From the NCBI GenBank assembly GCA_963971225.1, contig OZ020267.1, forward strand, positions 88,649,648 to 88,713,647: 64,000 nucleotides of DNA. Reading direction: 5' to 3'. Each line of letters begins with the position of its first letter. Position 1 is the first letter of the stretch. This document shows, one piece after another, positions 31,755-41,557 of the stretch. This DNA is from Melieria omissa. Lineage: Eukaryota; Arthropoda; Insecta; Diptera; Ulidiidae. The translations under genes and the position numbers were made by a program. The notes under the pieces are model-generated. The model had not been told where the DNA came from and ran no database searches. It saw only the letters and a list, made by a program, of their open reading frames with translations.

Positions 31755-31787
31755 AACGGATCAGCCCAAAGGGGCGTGAGCTGATCC
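31745..31787 (+). promoter_or_regulatory. Programmed -1 frameshift signal between gag and pol
   Basis: In the gag frame the last codons are TCG TTA AAC TAA, so the heptamer G TTA AAC (31745-31751) is correctly phased. A 6-nt spacer follows, then GGATCAGC (31758-31765) pairs perfectly with GCTGATCC (31780-31787) around a 14-nt loop. Slipping back one base enters the pol frame (CTA AAA CGG ...), which is open from 31733 onward. The arteriviral site GTTAAAC is a known functional relative. Function is inferred. Confidence 0.85.
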
Positions 31788-34700
31788 CCACAACCTGCTG
31801 CCCCACCGTCCTTGTCTCGCAGTTGAAACGACAACCCAGCAGCTTGACGATTGAAGGAAAGATAGATGGAAAGTTGTTCGTGTTGACACTGGATACTGGA
31901 GCGTCGTATTCGATCATAAAAAGGAAGCTTCTGAAGAACTGGGAACCACTGCATGGCATACAGCTGAGGACTGCGACTGGCGAGCGTGCGCCGGTAAGAG
32001 GGAAAGTAACAAAAACAATTGCTATCGGCACCAGCAGCCTGGAACATGAGTTCATCGTCGCGGACATAATGGACGACGTGATTATCGGCGTCGATTTCAT
32101 GATTAGGCATGGTTTTACGCTGGACCTGAAAGAAAATGTGCTGAAGTATGCCAACGTTGAATTCCCCCTGCACACTGGCTATGAGCGAAGCGTGGCGGTA
32201 AGGAGAGTTGTCTCGTGTCAACATCAGAAGATACCAGCGAATTCCGAGGCGATCGTGTGGGCGAAAGTGGACGAGGACGGTGGGACAAGCCGGCTGTGGG
32301 TTGTAGAAGCGCCAAAACAAGGATACGACAACATAATAATCGGACGTACATTAGTGGAACCCAAAAATGGCAAAATACCAGTAAGGATACTCAACCCACT
32401 AAACACACCCAGATATGTCGAAAAAGATGCGGTGATTGGCGAGTGTAGAGAGGCTGAAGCAGTTGTCAATTGCGAAAGCAGTCCACCCGGAGGAAGTAAG
32501 AAAAGCGGTTCTAACATGGACGCCATACCGCAGAACCAGTGGAGCAGCGAATTGACAGCCGAGCAGAAACAGAAGGCGCGGTCACTCCTGCAGCACTATG
32601 GGTCAATATTTGCGACGGAAGCGGGCGGAAGAACAGCCATAGTGAAGCACAACATCGACACCGGAAATGCGAAACCAATCCGCCAACCGCCAAGACGAGT
32701 TCCTCTGGCCAAGAGGGAGGAGGTCGCAAATTTGATTGAAAACATGCATACAGAAAAGGTCATAGAGCCTTCGTCAGGTCCTTGGTGCTCGCCGGTCGTG
32801 CTAGTCAAGAAAAAGGATGGCAGTACCCGATTCTGTGTGGACTATCGGAAGCTCAATGACGTGACCAAGAAGGACAGCTATCCACTACCTCGGATCGATG
32901 ACACCCTGGACACACTGTCAGGCACACAGTGGTTTTCTACACTCGACTTACGCAGCGGCTATTGGCAGGTGGAACTTGCAGACCAGGACAAGGAGAAAAC
33001 GGCTTTTAGTGATGGCGACGGTTTGTGGCAGTTCACCGTCATGCCGTTTGGACTCTGCAACGCACCAGCAACATTCGAGCGGCTAATGGAGCGTGTGCTG
33101 AAAGGGCTGCATTGGCGGACGTGTCTGGTATACCTCGACGACATAATCGTGATGGGCAAAAGCTTCGACGACCACCTGGAAAAGCTGAAGGGGGTATTTG
33201 AGCGAATACAGAAAGCCGGGCTTAAACTCAACCCAAAGAAGTGCTCGCTGTTCCAAAAAGAGGTCAAGTATTTGGGTCACACGGTTTCCGCTCGCGGAGT
33301 ACATACGGACGAAGGCAAGATCACGGCGGTGAAGGAGTGGCCCCGGCCACGCAATCTACACGAACTCCGCAGTTTCCTGGGCCTGTGCACATACTACCGA
33401 AGATTCGTTCCAGGATTTGCGAACATAGCTGGCAGCTTGCAAAAACTGACGAAAAAGAATCAAGCCTTCGCGTGGGGTGAAGAGCAGGAGCAGGCTTTTG
33501 CACGACTGAAGGAAAAACTGTGCACTGCTCCAATTCTGGCCTTCCCCGTTCCTGGAGAGATGTTTGTGCTGGATACAGATGCAAGTGGGCATAGTATTGG
33601 CGGTGTGCTGTCACAGATAATAGATGGCCAAGAACAAGTGATAGCGTACTACAGCAAAATTTTGTCAAAGCCTGAACGCAACTACTGTGTGACCCGAAGG
33701 GAGTTGCTCGCAGTACTGGAATGCGTGAAACACTTCCATAAATACCTGTATGGGCAAAAGTTTCGCCTGCGCACAGATCATGCGGCATTGAAATGGCTAC
33801 TGAACTTTAAAGATCCGGAAGGCCAATTGGCGCGGTGGATCGAGCGGCTGCAGAGCTACGACTACACGGTAGAGCATCGCAAGGGTAGCAGCCATGGAAA
33901 TGCCGATGCCTTGTCACGCCGTCCGTGCAAAACCGAATGCAGGCATTGTTCGCGAGCCGAAAGCAAAGAGCAGATAGTGGACGTACGATTGGTCAGCGTT
34001 CTGCCAGAGGAGGAGTGGTCTGCGGAGAGGATACAAAAGGACCAGCGCGAGGATACGGATCTTAAAAAAATCATTGAAGGCAAGGAGCAAGGCGCACGTC
34101 CAGACTGGCAGGAGATGGCCGGTGAGAGCCCGATCGCGAAGGCTTACTGGGCGCAGTGGCAAAGTCTGCGGCTGTCTGATGGTTGCCTATACCGCGAGTG
34201 GGAGAGTGAGGATGGCCGGACCAGCAATTCCCTAATTTTAGTCCCGAAATGCAGAATCAACGAGGTGATCGAGGCATACCATAACGACTCTAGCGGAGGG
34301 CACCTAGGCATCACAAAAACTGTCGCCAAAATAAAAAGGCGATTCTACTGGGTACGATGCCAGGAGTCTGTCGCCGATTGGATTAAGAGCTGTGATCGAT
34401 GTTCGGCTGCGAAAGGGCCAACAAGAAGATCTCGGGGCCGCATGCAGCAGTACAACATGGGAGCGCCCTTTGAGCGAATTGCCATGGACGTCGCCGGGCC
34501 ATTCCCACTTAGCACTCAAGGCAACAAATATGTGCTGGTGGTGATGGACTATTTCAGCAAATGGCCCGAAGTGTATCCTATTCCTAACCAGGAGGCCACC
34601 ACGGTCGCGGAAATGTTGGTAAACAACTGGGTGGCCAGATTTGGAGTTCCACTGGAGTTGCACTCGGATCAAGGCCGGAATTTCGAGTCTCTTGTATTAA

Positions 34701-35347
34701 AAGAAGTGTGTGAGCTACTAGGAATAAGGAAAACTCGCACCTGTCCTTTGCATCCCCAGTCCGACGGCATGGTGGAACGATTCAATCGCACACTGGAGGA
34801 ATATCTGCGGAAAGTAGTAGGCAGGAATCAAAAGGATTGGGACACGCATATTCCGCTGTTCTTGATGGCGTATAGGTCAGCCCCGCACGATACGACATCA
34901 CTCACTCCAGCCCGAGCAGTGTTCGGCACAGAGCTGAGATTGCCTGCTGACTTGAAGTTCGGAGTGGTCAGCACGACGGAAGGCGCTAAGACTGATTACG
35001 CAGTTAATAAGCGATCGGAGCTGGAAGAAATCCACCAGTTTATAAGGGACCGTATCCAACTGGTCAGCGATAAGATGAAAGCCAGATATGATCTACGAGC
35101 TAACACAGCGGGGTTCCAAGAAGGTGATCTGGTAATGCTTTACAACCCGCAGCGCAGGAAAGGTTTGTCTCCAAAGCTTCAAACGTCATGGGAAGGACCG
35201 TACAAAGTCGTGACCAGGATTAATGACGTGGTGTACAGGGTTCAACGCTGCTGCAGCGGAAACGCCAGGCTGAAAGTAGTCCATTTGGAGCGCCTGGCGT
35301 CTTACTCCGGCGGAGCCTCGGTACTTGTTCGGGACGAACAAGTCTAA
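31751..35347 (+). CDS. pol: Pol of gypsy copy 3 (PR-RT-RH-IN)
   Basis: The frame is open from 31733 to the stop at 35347, with no ATG needed if made by -1 frameshift. Numbering from 31823: protease DTGA at 24-27; RT with VKKKDGSTRFCVDYRKLN and catalytic YLDD at 437-440; RNase H starting LDTDASGHSIGG with Asp 584; integrase zinc domain H820, H827, C857, C860; integrase core D889, D949, E985 (35 residues between the last two); C-terminal GPY/F module (SWEGPYKVV, about 1115-1165). No chromodomain. This is Ty3/gypsy order. All catalytic residues are present, so the polyprotein is probably functional and could serve copies 2 and 4 in trans. Confidence 0.95.
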   Translation, partial: LKRISPKGRELIPTTCCPTVLVSQLKRQPSSLTIEGKIDGKLFVLTLDTGASYSIIKRKLLKNWEPLHGIQLRTATGERAPVRGKVTKTIAIGTSSLEHEFIVADIMDDVIIGVDFMIRHGFTLDLKENVLKYANVEFPLHTGYERSVAVRRVVSCQHQKIPANSEAIVWAKVDEDGGTSRLWVVEAPKQGYDNIIIGRTLVEPKNGKIPVRILNPLNTPRYVEKDAVIGECREAEAVVNCESSPPGGSKKSGSNMDAIPQNQWSSELTAEQKQKARSLLQHYGSIFATEAGGRTAIVKHNIDTGNAKPIRQPPRRVPLAKREEVANLIENMHTEKVIEPSSGPWCSPVVLVKKKDGSTRFCVDYRKLNDVTKKDSYPLPRIDDTLDTLSGTQWFSTLDLRSGYWQVELADQDKEKTAFSDGDGLWQFTVMPFGLCNAPATFERLMERVLKGLHWRTCLVYLDDIIVMGKSFDDHLEKLKGVFERIQKAGLKLNPKKCSLFQKEVKYLGHTVSARGVHTDEGKITAVKEWPRPRNLHELRSFLGLCTYYRRFVPGFANIAGSLQKLTKKNQAFAWGEEQEQAFARLKEKLCTAPILAFPVPGEMFVLDTDASGHSIGGVLSQIIDGQEQVIAYYSKILSKPERNYCVTRRELLAVLECVKHFHKYLYGQKFRLRTDHAALKWLLNFKDPEGQLARWIERLQSYDYTVEHRKGSSHGNADALSRRPCKTECRHCSRAESKEQIVDVRLVSVLPEEEWSAERIQKDQREDTDLKKIIEGKEQGARPDWQEMAGESPIAKAYWAQWQSLRLSDGCLYREWESEDGRTSNSLILVPKCRINEVIEAYHNDSSGGHLGITKTVAKIKRRFYWVRCQESVADWIKSCDRCSAAKGPTRRSRGRMQQYNMGAPFERIAMDVAGPFPLSTQGNKYVLVVMDYFSKWPEVYPIPNQEATTVAEMLVNNWVARFGVPLELHSDQGRNFESLVLKEVCELLGIRKTRTCPLHPQSDGMVERFNRTLEEYLRKVVGRNQKDWDTHIPLFLMAYRSAPHDTTSLTPARAVFGTELRLPADLKFGVVSTTEGAKTDYAVNKRSELEEIHQFIRDRIQLVSDKMKARYDLRANTAGFQEGDLVMLYNPQRRKGLSPKLQTSWEGPYKVVTRINDVVYRVQRCCSGNARLKVVHLERLASYSGGASVLVRDEQV

Positions 35348-35358
35348 GTGATGGACAG

Positions 35359-35783
35359 TGATGCGATGAGAAATTCTGTGCCGCACTGTACAAAAATGCT
35401 TTTCTCCGCACGAATGTTTTCCAAGCATACTTTTAGGCATGCACTGTGAAGTACAGCAAAACTGTTATAAATTCGCTTGGTATAGTCCGATATGGCAAGG
35501 ATGGTTCTCGAAGAAATGGGCTGTGCGAGAATAGTCGAGCGCTTTCCAATTAGAAGTGCAAGAAACTTCGGCGCGATAAGAAAAGTGGTATAAAAGCAGC
35601 AGTGGCAGCGCAAGGGGTGGAGTCTGTGTTAAGCAAGCAAAGTGGCAACATGTGTAGATACAAGCGAAGTGTGAATTCTGTAAATAAAGCGATTGTTAGT
35701 TTTGACTACGTTGCGCCGGATAACTGAAGTTGTTTTATTTTCAAAACCAATCCAAGCGAACCTGTGAAGTAATTTTCGTAACA
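35359..35783 (+). repeat. 3' LTR of gypsy copy 3
   Basis: It starts TGATGCGATGAG, 12 bases after the pol stop, following AAGTGATGGACAG (a weak polypurine tract). It differs from the 5' LTR at about four positions: TGATG/TGATA near the start, GAATAG/GAATGG, CAACATG/CAACAAG and AAGTGTG/AAGTATG. Confidence 0.95.
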
Positions 35784-35787
35784 ATAT

Positions 35788-36632
35788 CTTCGGAATGAGA
35801 AATTGGGCAGCATTAAAATTTGGTGTGGGGCCACCGTTTGATGTGCCGTTTCACTGGTACAACTTTGTGAGCGTTGGACAGGGGGCGTGACACTTTTTAA
35901 GCAACTCAAATGTTTTGAATAGCTTTGGAACTACAAATCAATCAGCTACTATGGAACTACAATCAGATTTGACACAAACGATTTAGATGTGCCCTTCGAC
36001 ATTGGGAATGGGGTGGGTATTGGACGAGGGGCCTGACACTGCCCATACAAACCAAGTTTTTAATATGAAATATCTTCGGAATTATAAGTCGGCCAGCATT
36101 GAAATTTGTTATCATCATGGCTTAGACGTGTCGTTCGAGTGGTTAAATTGTATGGGTGTTGGAAAAGGGGCGTGGTACTTTTGAAGCGACCTTATTCTTT
36201 TCAATAACTTTGGAAATGCAAATCACACATCAAGATATTTGGCACATACTTACGATTTCGACGTGCCCTTCGACAGGGAGAGTAGGGTGGGTATTGGACG
36301 AGGGGCATGGCACCACCCATACAACCCAAATTTTTAATTAGAAATATCTTCGGAACAATAAGTTGGAAAGCTTTGAAGTTTTGTATACCATCGTCTCATA
36401 GGTGTGTCATTCTACTGGCGGTATATTTTTTGCGACAAAATTTTTTGCGACTGTAACATTGGAAATGAAAGTCGCATATCAATGAAACCGGGTCACACCA
36501 TTCGACTGGAGGAATGGATTGGGCATAACATAAAAGAGGCGTGGCACCGACCAAAGAGTGTAGTATGAAGAAACTTGTTTTATTGGGCCCATTGACTTCA
36601 AACTTGCGGGCAAAGCCGCAGGGCCCTACTAG
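35788..36632 (+). repeat. Helitron 1 right part: ~260-bp repeats and 3' terminus
   Basis: About three diverged units contain TATCTTCGGAAT.AGAAATTGG, GTGCCCTTCGACA and a GGGCGTGGCAC block. They lead to the terminal stem and CTAG at 36629-36632. The first unit was split by gypsy copy 3. Confidence 0.8.
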
Positions 36633-36753
36633 TCTGTAAAATAAAGTGATTGTTGGTTTTTATTGATTGCGTTTGGATAATTAAAGTTGTTTTATTTTCA
36701 AATTGCACAATCCAGTGATACGTATCAGCCCACTAGAACTAGTATTCGTAACA
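36633..36753 (+). repeat. 5' LTR of gypsy copy 4, second part
   Basis: It resumes TCTGTAAAATAAAGTGATTG directly after the Helitron CTAG and ends AGTATTCGTAACA. Together with 28601-28919 it makes a 440-bp LTR. The PBS TGGTGTCAGAAGTGGGAT follows at 36756-36773. Confidence 0.92.
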
Positions 36754-36838
36754 TTTGGTGTCAGAAGTGGGATTGTGGAAAATTGAAAGTAAACAAAAAA
36801 ATAAATAACTAAATAAATAAAATTATAAAATCACGGAC

Positions 36839-38372
36839 ATGGTTAAACTCGAGCTGCTGAAGGTAGACCAGCTGAAGAAGGAGCTGGCTGCCTGGAATTT
36901 GCCGACTGCTGGCGGAAAGGTAGAGTTGCAGTTGCGCTTGCGAGAAGCATGTGAGGCACGAGGCGTCGATTGGACTGTGCACGAGTTCGGAGCGCAAGAA
37001 CTAGAGCCGTCGGCCAAGGTGGAGGAATCGCCTGCTGGTGCTGCGTCACTGCAAAGTACGGCTGCAGCGGCTGCGCCACTACAAGCATTGGACATGAGCC
37101 AGCTAATGGTTGCACTTAAAGGCATGTTCGAGACTTCCAACCGTGAAATGGCAGCGAAGCTGGAAACTACGAATCTCGAAATTCCGGCAAAAGTCGAGAC
37201 TGCAAATAGAGCAATGTCAGCGAAGCTGGAAACTGCAAATCGAGAAATGGCAGCGAAAATGGAAACGGCGACCCAGGAAATATCGGCGCAAGTGGCAGAG
37301 CGAATGGAAGTCAAGCTTCAGGAAAATTCTGCGCGCTTGGAGCAGAAAGTGGAGGAAATCTCAGACAGGATTAATGGGAAAGTCGAGCACCTGGAGACGC
37401 GAGTAGAGCACTTGGATAAACGAGTCGACGACCGGGATGATTCCCTGAACAAACGTGTTGACGATCTTGATGATTCCCTGAACAAACGAGTTGATAGTCT
37501 GGAAGATTTGATGCACAGAAAAATCTACGAGCGGTTTAGAGAGGTACAGCTGCGAGCAAGGGTGCAGTCAGTTGAGGAACGTTTTGCCATAGAAGTGCCT
37601 ACCTATGATGGTACTACGTCGTTTGACACATTCAAACTACAATTCGAGATGGCTGCTTTGGAGAGTCAGTGGACCGATGTTAGGAAAGGTCGGAGGCTGA
37701 TACTGGCTTTAAAAGGTTGCGGCTAAGGTAATAAAAACAGTTCCGGAAAGTTTGAGAGGTAATTACGATACCGTCATAAGGGCGCTGGCAGCTAGATACA
37801 GTGACGAGCACAACAAAATGCTGAATTATTGCGAGCTGAAGAACCGTAGGCAAAGGGCCAACGAGGCGCTGCAGACATATGCAGCAGACATTGAGCGGCT
37901 CGTACAGTTGTGCTACCCGAAATTCGGCGCTGATTATCTCGAGAGGATGAAGATTGAGGCGTTTATTGAAGGTCTTCACGACCCGGAGACACGACGCAGT
38001 GCATTGATGATGGGCAAGCCGACATTCCGTGAGACGGTGGCAAGCGCATTGACGTATGAGGCGGCCTGGAGGGGAAGTTTTCGACATTCTTCTGCGGAGA
38101 TGCCTGGAGTCCAATCTGGACGTGTCACGCAAAGCCAGACAGTGAGCTTAAAGGCACCAGCGGGTCTGCGGGCAGTATCATCTCGAGTCAGTTGCTGGCG
38201 ATGTGGCAAGCAAGGCCACATATCACGAGACTGCCATCTGCGAGAAAAGCGTTCCGGACAACAGACGTCGCCAAGAAGGGCTGCCGCTCTGCCACACCAT
38301 TCGTGCAAAACAGAGCGAGGCATAATTCGCAAGCCGAAACCGAGGGACAAATTGTGGATGTTCGGTCGGTAA
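36839..38372 (+). pseudogene. Gypsy gag with SAP domain (copy 4)
   Basis: It starts with the same SAP block as copy 3. The coiled coil is longer, with the LDKRV / DDSLNKRV unit repeated three times. One frameshift near 37718 falls in the conserved ALKGPAAEV stretch (here ALKGCG then stop). Gag continues from 37752 (EALQTYAADIERLVQLCYPK, EGLHDPETRRSALMM) to the knuckle CWRCGKQGHISRDC (about 38196-38237). Near 38280 gag passes directly into pol sequence downstream of RNase H. The same junction occurs in copy 2. Confidence 0.88.
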
Positions 38373-39200
38373 GAGTTCTGCAAGAGGAAGATTGACTTGC
38401 GGAAAGGCTACAGAAAGACCAGCGTGAGGATGCGGATCTTGCAAAAATCGTCGAAGGCAAGGAGCAAGGCGCACGTCCGGACTGGCATGAGATGGCCGGC
38501 GAAAGCCCGATCGCGAAGGCTTACTGAGCACAGTGGCAAAGTCTGCGGCTGAAGGAAGGGTACCTGTACCGCGAATGGGAGAGCAAGGATGGTCGGACCA
38601 GCAACTCCCTAATGGTAGTCCCGAAATGCAGAACCAACCAGGTCATTGAGGCATACCATAACGACTCCAGTGGAGGGCACCTAGGCATCACCAAAACCGT
38701 CGCCAAAATAAAAAGACGCTTCTACTGGGTAGGATGTCAGGAGTCTGTAGCCGAGTGGATTAAGAGCTGCGACCGATGTTCAGCCGCGAAAGGGCAGACA
38801 AAAAGAACTCGAGGCCGCATGCAGCAGTACAACGTGGGAGCGCCCTTCGAGCGGATTGCTATGGACGTCGCCGACCCATTTCCAACTAGCACTCAAGGCA
38901 ACAAATATGTGCTGGTTGTAATGGATTACTCAGCAAATGGCCCGAAGTGTACCCTATTCCTAACCAGGAGGCCACTACGATCTCGGAAAAGCTGGTAATC
39001 AACTGGGTAGCCAGGTTCGGAGTTCCGTTGGAGTTGCACTCCGATCAAGGCCGGAATTTCGAGTCTGCGGTATTCAAGGAAGTGTGTGAGCTGCTGGGGA
39101 TAAAGAACACGCGTACCACTCCTTTGCACCCACAGTCCGACGGCATGTTGGAACGCTTCAACCGGACACTGGAAGAATTGTCCTCGTATTCGTTGTCCTC

Positions 39201-40490
39201 TTAAGCCTGACCCATCTCGTTTCCCGACGTTTCTACTATGTTTACACGTCTTGTGTTGTTGTTGTATCGCCGCGGGTTGTTGTTGTGGTTATTTTGGTTA
39301 TATGATCCATTTCTGTTGTTGGTGTTGTTGTTATTGGGGTTGCCATAATTTTGAGTGTTTCGGTTATTTGATACATATCTGTTGTTGTTGTAATTGTTTT
39401 GGTTGTGATTGTTGCGCTGGTTATTGTAGTTGCTGTTGTAGCTGCGCTGATTTGTATTCGTTCTGTCATTGTTGCTGTAACGGTTGTTGTTTTGTGTGTT
39501 ATATCTGTTGTGGTATGAATTGTTTGCTTGGTGAGTGTTATTATTTCTGTTGTAGTTGTTGTTTACTTGATTTGGACGGTGTTGGTTGTAGTTCGTACGG
39601 TTTCTGTTGTTGTTATGGTTATTTAGGAGCATCACTCGCGATCGGTTTTGCTCATTGGCTTTTTCTAATTCCAAAGCTAATTCAACGGCTTGGTTGAATG
39701 TCTTTGGCATTGCCGCAAAAATTGTCCGTTTGAAAAATTCGTTAAGCCCGTTCTTGAAAATTGTGAGGCTGTATTGTTCGTTTAGTTTCATTATTATGGT
39801 TTGTTCTGCAGTTGTTGGGTTGTTGCCGGCTTGTGCGATCTGAAGTTTGTTTAGCTCGGCTATCATGTTCAGGATTTTGTCTTTGTATGTGTTGATTGTC
39901 ATGTTTCGTTGCATAAAATATGCCAGTTGATTTTGGATTTGGGGTATGGTTGTGGAGCTCTTGTATCTGTCCTTTAATAATTCTTTTAGTGTGTCTATGT
40001 CTTCTGGTGCGGTTTGTCTGCTGATTGTTGTTCTCACTGTAGCGTCGAGTGTTGCGTAAAAGACGAATTCAAGTAGTTCTATTCTACTCGGGGTATTGAG
40101 TTTTTTGTATACTAGTTCCGTTATTTTCAGGAAGGTGTCTAGTTCTTTCTGATTCCCTGTGAAAGTTGGGATGGCTTTCATTGCCGTTTCAATACTAAAT
40201 TCCGCCATTGTTTGGGTGGATTCGTTTGCTATATTTGTGTCTGTTTCTTGGGTTTGTTCGAGTTGTTCTTGTAATATTCTGTTTAAAGTGTCATAGGTAT
40301 TATTGAATGTTATTTTTATTCCTATTACACTTTTGTCGTCTTGTTCGTCAGTTATTAATTCGTCAAATTCTCTCTTTATATGTTGTATTTCTCCAAGTTT
40401 GCGTAGGATTGTGGTTTTGGTGTATATTCTGTTAGGTGTTTTCTTGATGTTTTTCAGTGTGTTCACTAGCTGTTCTAAAAGTCTGTCCAT
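39201..40490 (-). CDS. gag: Gag of the mdg1/412-like element
   Basis: 429 residues, uninterrupted. The N-terminal half is charged and helical; the capsid-like middle includes AIPTFTGNQKELDTFLKI, TLKELLKDRYKSSTTIPQIQ and QLAYFMQRNMTINTYKDKI. The C-terminal 140 residues are dominated by Asn with Tyr and Arg (for example NNHNNNRNRTNYNQ) and contain no CCHC knuckle, so RNA binding probably relies on Arg residues. The strand opposite is Cys/Gly-rich, which is only a shadow. Pol is absent downstream, so the element cannot move by itself, but this frame is intact. Confidence 0.85.
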   Translation of the reverse strand: MDRLLEQLVNTLKNIKKTPNRIYTKTTILRKLGEIQHIKREFDELITDEQDDKSVIGIKITFNNTYDTLNRILQEQLEQTQETDTNIANESTQTMAEFSIETAMKAIPTFTGNQKELDTFLKITELVYKKLNTPSRIELLEFVFYATLDATVRTTISRQTAPEDIDTLKELLKDRYKSSTTIPQIQNQLAYFMQRNMTINTYKDKILNMIAELNKLQIAQAGNNPTTAEQTIIMKLNEQYSLTIFKNGLNEFFKRTIFAAMPKTFNQAVELALELEKANEQNRSRVMLLNNHNNNRNRTNYNQHRPNQVNNNYNRNNNTHQANNSYHNRYNTQNNNRYSNNDRTNTNQRSYNSNYNNQRNNHNQNNYNNNRYVSNNRNTQNYGNPNNNNTNNRNGSYNQNNHNNNPRRYNNNTRRVNIVETSGNEMGQA

Positions 40491-40524
40491 TTACTTTTGT
40501 CTTCGAATCTGTCTCTTTGCTTAG

Positions 40525-40761
40525 TTAGAATCTCATATTGAGCATGTTGAACATGCGGTATGATTCTTCTTCCCGTGTTGTGTTATTTCGCACGTCCTCA
40601 ATTGTCGGTTTTCTGGGCATACCAATTATTTGCCAGAATTTTATTAAAAAGTTTAGTCTTGTTTGGTCGTCTAACTCCTCTTGGTTTAACTGTGGAATAT
40701 CCCTTTCTTGGTGTTTTTTGTTAGTATTTCTGTTCATCTTGGTTGTACTTATCTTTATCAA
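40525..40761 (-). CDS. Small leader ORF C of the mdg1/412-like element
   Basis: 78 codons ending 34 bases before the gag ATG. It starts MIKISTTKMNRNTNKKHQER and has a hydrophobic/aromatic patch LNFLIKFWQIIGMP. No function is recognised. Equivalent short frames before gag are known for 412-group elements, but I cannot align this one from memory. Confidence 0.55.
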   Translation of the reverse strand: MIKISTTKMNRNTNKKHQERDIPQLNQEELDDQTRLNFLIKFWQIIGMPRKPTIEDVRNNTTREEESYRMFNMLNMRF

Positions 40762-40797
40762 GTTTTGGTGTTAAATATATATATTTTGTTGGTTTAA

Positions 40798-41022
40798 TCA
40801 GATGTTGGTGACGTACTTTCGTCCCTCATCGTTATTATTCTTATTTATTTGTTTGTCTACATACGACTTATAATATCTGTTAAGCTCTATTATTACCAAT
40901 ATTCCTACTATTAAACCTAGAAAATATAGTGGGTATTTTTCTTTGTTGTCGACGGGTGTTGTTGCAGCTGCTGCGTTGTTGTTGGCAACAACGATTTCTT
41001 CCCTGCTGTGTCGTCCTCCCAT
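40798..41022 (-). CDS. Small leader ORF B: predicted myristoylated membrane protein
   Basis: 74 codons. The start MGGRHSREE fits the N-myristoylation consensus (G2, small residue at 6). One strong membrane segment, YPLYFLGLIVGILVIIEL (about residues 30-47), precedes a basic tail. The ATG overlaps the stop of the upstream ORF as TGATG, an arrangement compatible with termination-reinitiation. It probably sits on a membrane; any role in assembly or transport is inference. Confidence 0.65.
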   Translation of the reverse strand: MGGRHSREEIVVANNNAAAATTPVDNKEKYPLYFLGLIVGILVIIELNRYYKSYVDKQINKNNNDEGRKYVTNI

Positions 41023-41426
41023 CAGTGTCGTCTTGCCGCTTGGATTTCTTGAAGTAGTTTTCTTCTTCCTTCTTTGCGAGGTTCTTGTTGCAGCTCTCGG
41101 TGAAGGACTGCTAGTGTTTGTCGTTGGCGCACCTTCTTTCCTGCGCGTGGTCTTCTGTTGGGTCTGTGGGTGGGTTTATGTTGGTAGTTGTTCTCTTCCT
41201 TCGGGGTTGTGTTTTTTTTTGCTTGGCGTCTCTTGTATTCCTCTATTGTCAGAGGTTTTGGTCCAGCCGTTAGTGGAGTTGGTTTATAGGGTGGTGCGTC
41301 GTGTTGAGTTGCGGTCGGTGTGGGTTGGTACTCCTCTTCTTTGTCTTCTCGGGGGTCGTACAAATGTTGTTGAGTGATGCTGACCAATTTGTCGAAAATG
41401 GAGTTGAACTCCTCGTGATCGGACAT
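41022..41426 (-). CDS. Small leader ORF A of the mdg1/412-like element
   Basis: 134 codons starting MSDHEEFNSIFDKLVSITQQ. The middle is Pro/Thr-rich and the C-terminus strongly basic (RPNRRPRAGKKVRQRQ), suggesting nucleic acid binding. It ends TGATG into ORF B. No known domain recognised. It is intact, like the gag after it. Confidence 0.6.
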   Translation of the reverse strand: MSDHEEFNSIFDKLVSITQQHLYDPREDKEEEYQPTPTATQHDAPPYKPTPLTAGPKPLTIEEYKRRQAKKNTTPKEENNYQHKPTHRPNRRPRAGKKVRQRQTLAVLHRELQQEPRKEGRRKLLQEIQAARRH

Positions 41427-41545
41427 CTGGTCCGGGTGGAAAAATTGTGATCGGGTGGAAAAATCTTGATGGATTTTGATTTGATTTTGAAGTCAGATTT
41501 TGGGTTTTTAGAAAATCTAGTCTGCGTTTTGCAGGATCGTAGTCT

Positions 41546-41557
41546 GCAGGATCGCCA
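41546..41557 (-). promoter_or_regulatory. Primer binding site (tRNA-Arg type)
   Basis: Immediately inside the LTR the minus strand reads TGGCGATCCTGC, matching the 3' end I recall for an insect tRNA-Arg (...GCAGGATCGCCA). A partial repeat GATCCTGC follows 16 bases later. 412/mdg1-group elements use tRNA-Arg. Confidence 0.7.

Larger units (their letters stand above)
29888..35783 (+). mobile_element. Gypsy copy 3: complete LTR retrotransposon, SAP-gag family
   Basis: The 5,896-bp element has two 425-bp LTRs, a tRNA-Leu-like PBS, intact gag and intact pol. ATAT flanks both ends (29884-29887 and 35784-35787). I see about four differences between the LTRs. There is no env-like third ORF after pol, because the 3' LTR starts 12 bases after the pol stop. 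It looks recently inserted and potentially autonomous. It is inserted in Helitron 1, itself inside gypsy copy 4. Confidence 0.95.
28920..36632 (+). mobile_element. Helitron 1, interrupted by gypsy copy 3
   Basis: It starts TCTATACTTACTATTATATA and ends CCCTACTAG. A 5-bp stem (TGCGG/CCGCA, 36605-36620) lies just before the CTAG. It is inserted between A and T of a gypsy LTR; the uninterrupted LTR at 42957-42975 reads GAGTTATCTGTAAAATAAAG and gives the exact empty site. The own sequence is about 1.8 kb, non-coding, and built of repeats rich in CCACGCCC (28920-29887 and 35788-36632). No Rep/helicase is present, so it is non-autonomous. Confidence 0.88.

Noticed and set aside
31588..33788. Minus-strand frames up to 195 codons
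   Set aside because: They lie opposite the intact pol of gypsy copy 3, whose frame has full domain order; codon-composition shadows.
39251..39697. A Cys/Gly-rich 148-codon plus-strand frame
   Set aside because: It is the antisense of the Asn-rich tail of the mdg1/412-like Gag (AAC/AAT codons read backward as GTT/ATT and TGT frames). No independent evidence.
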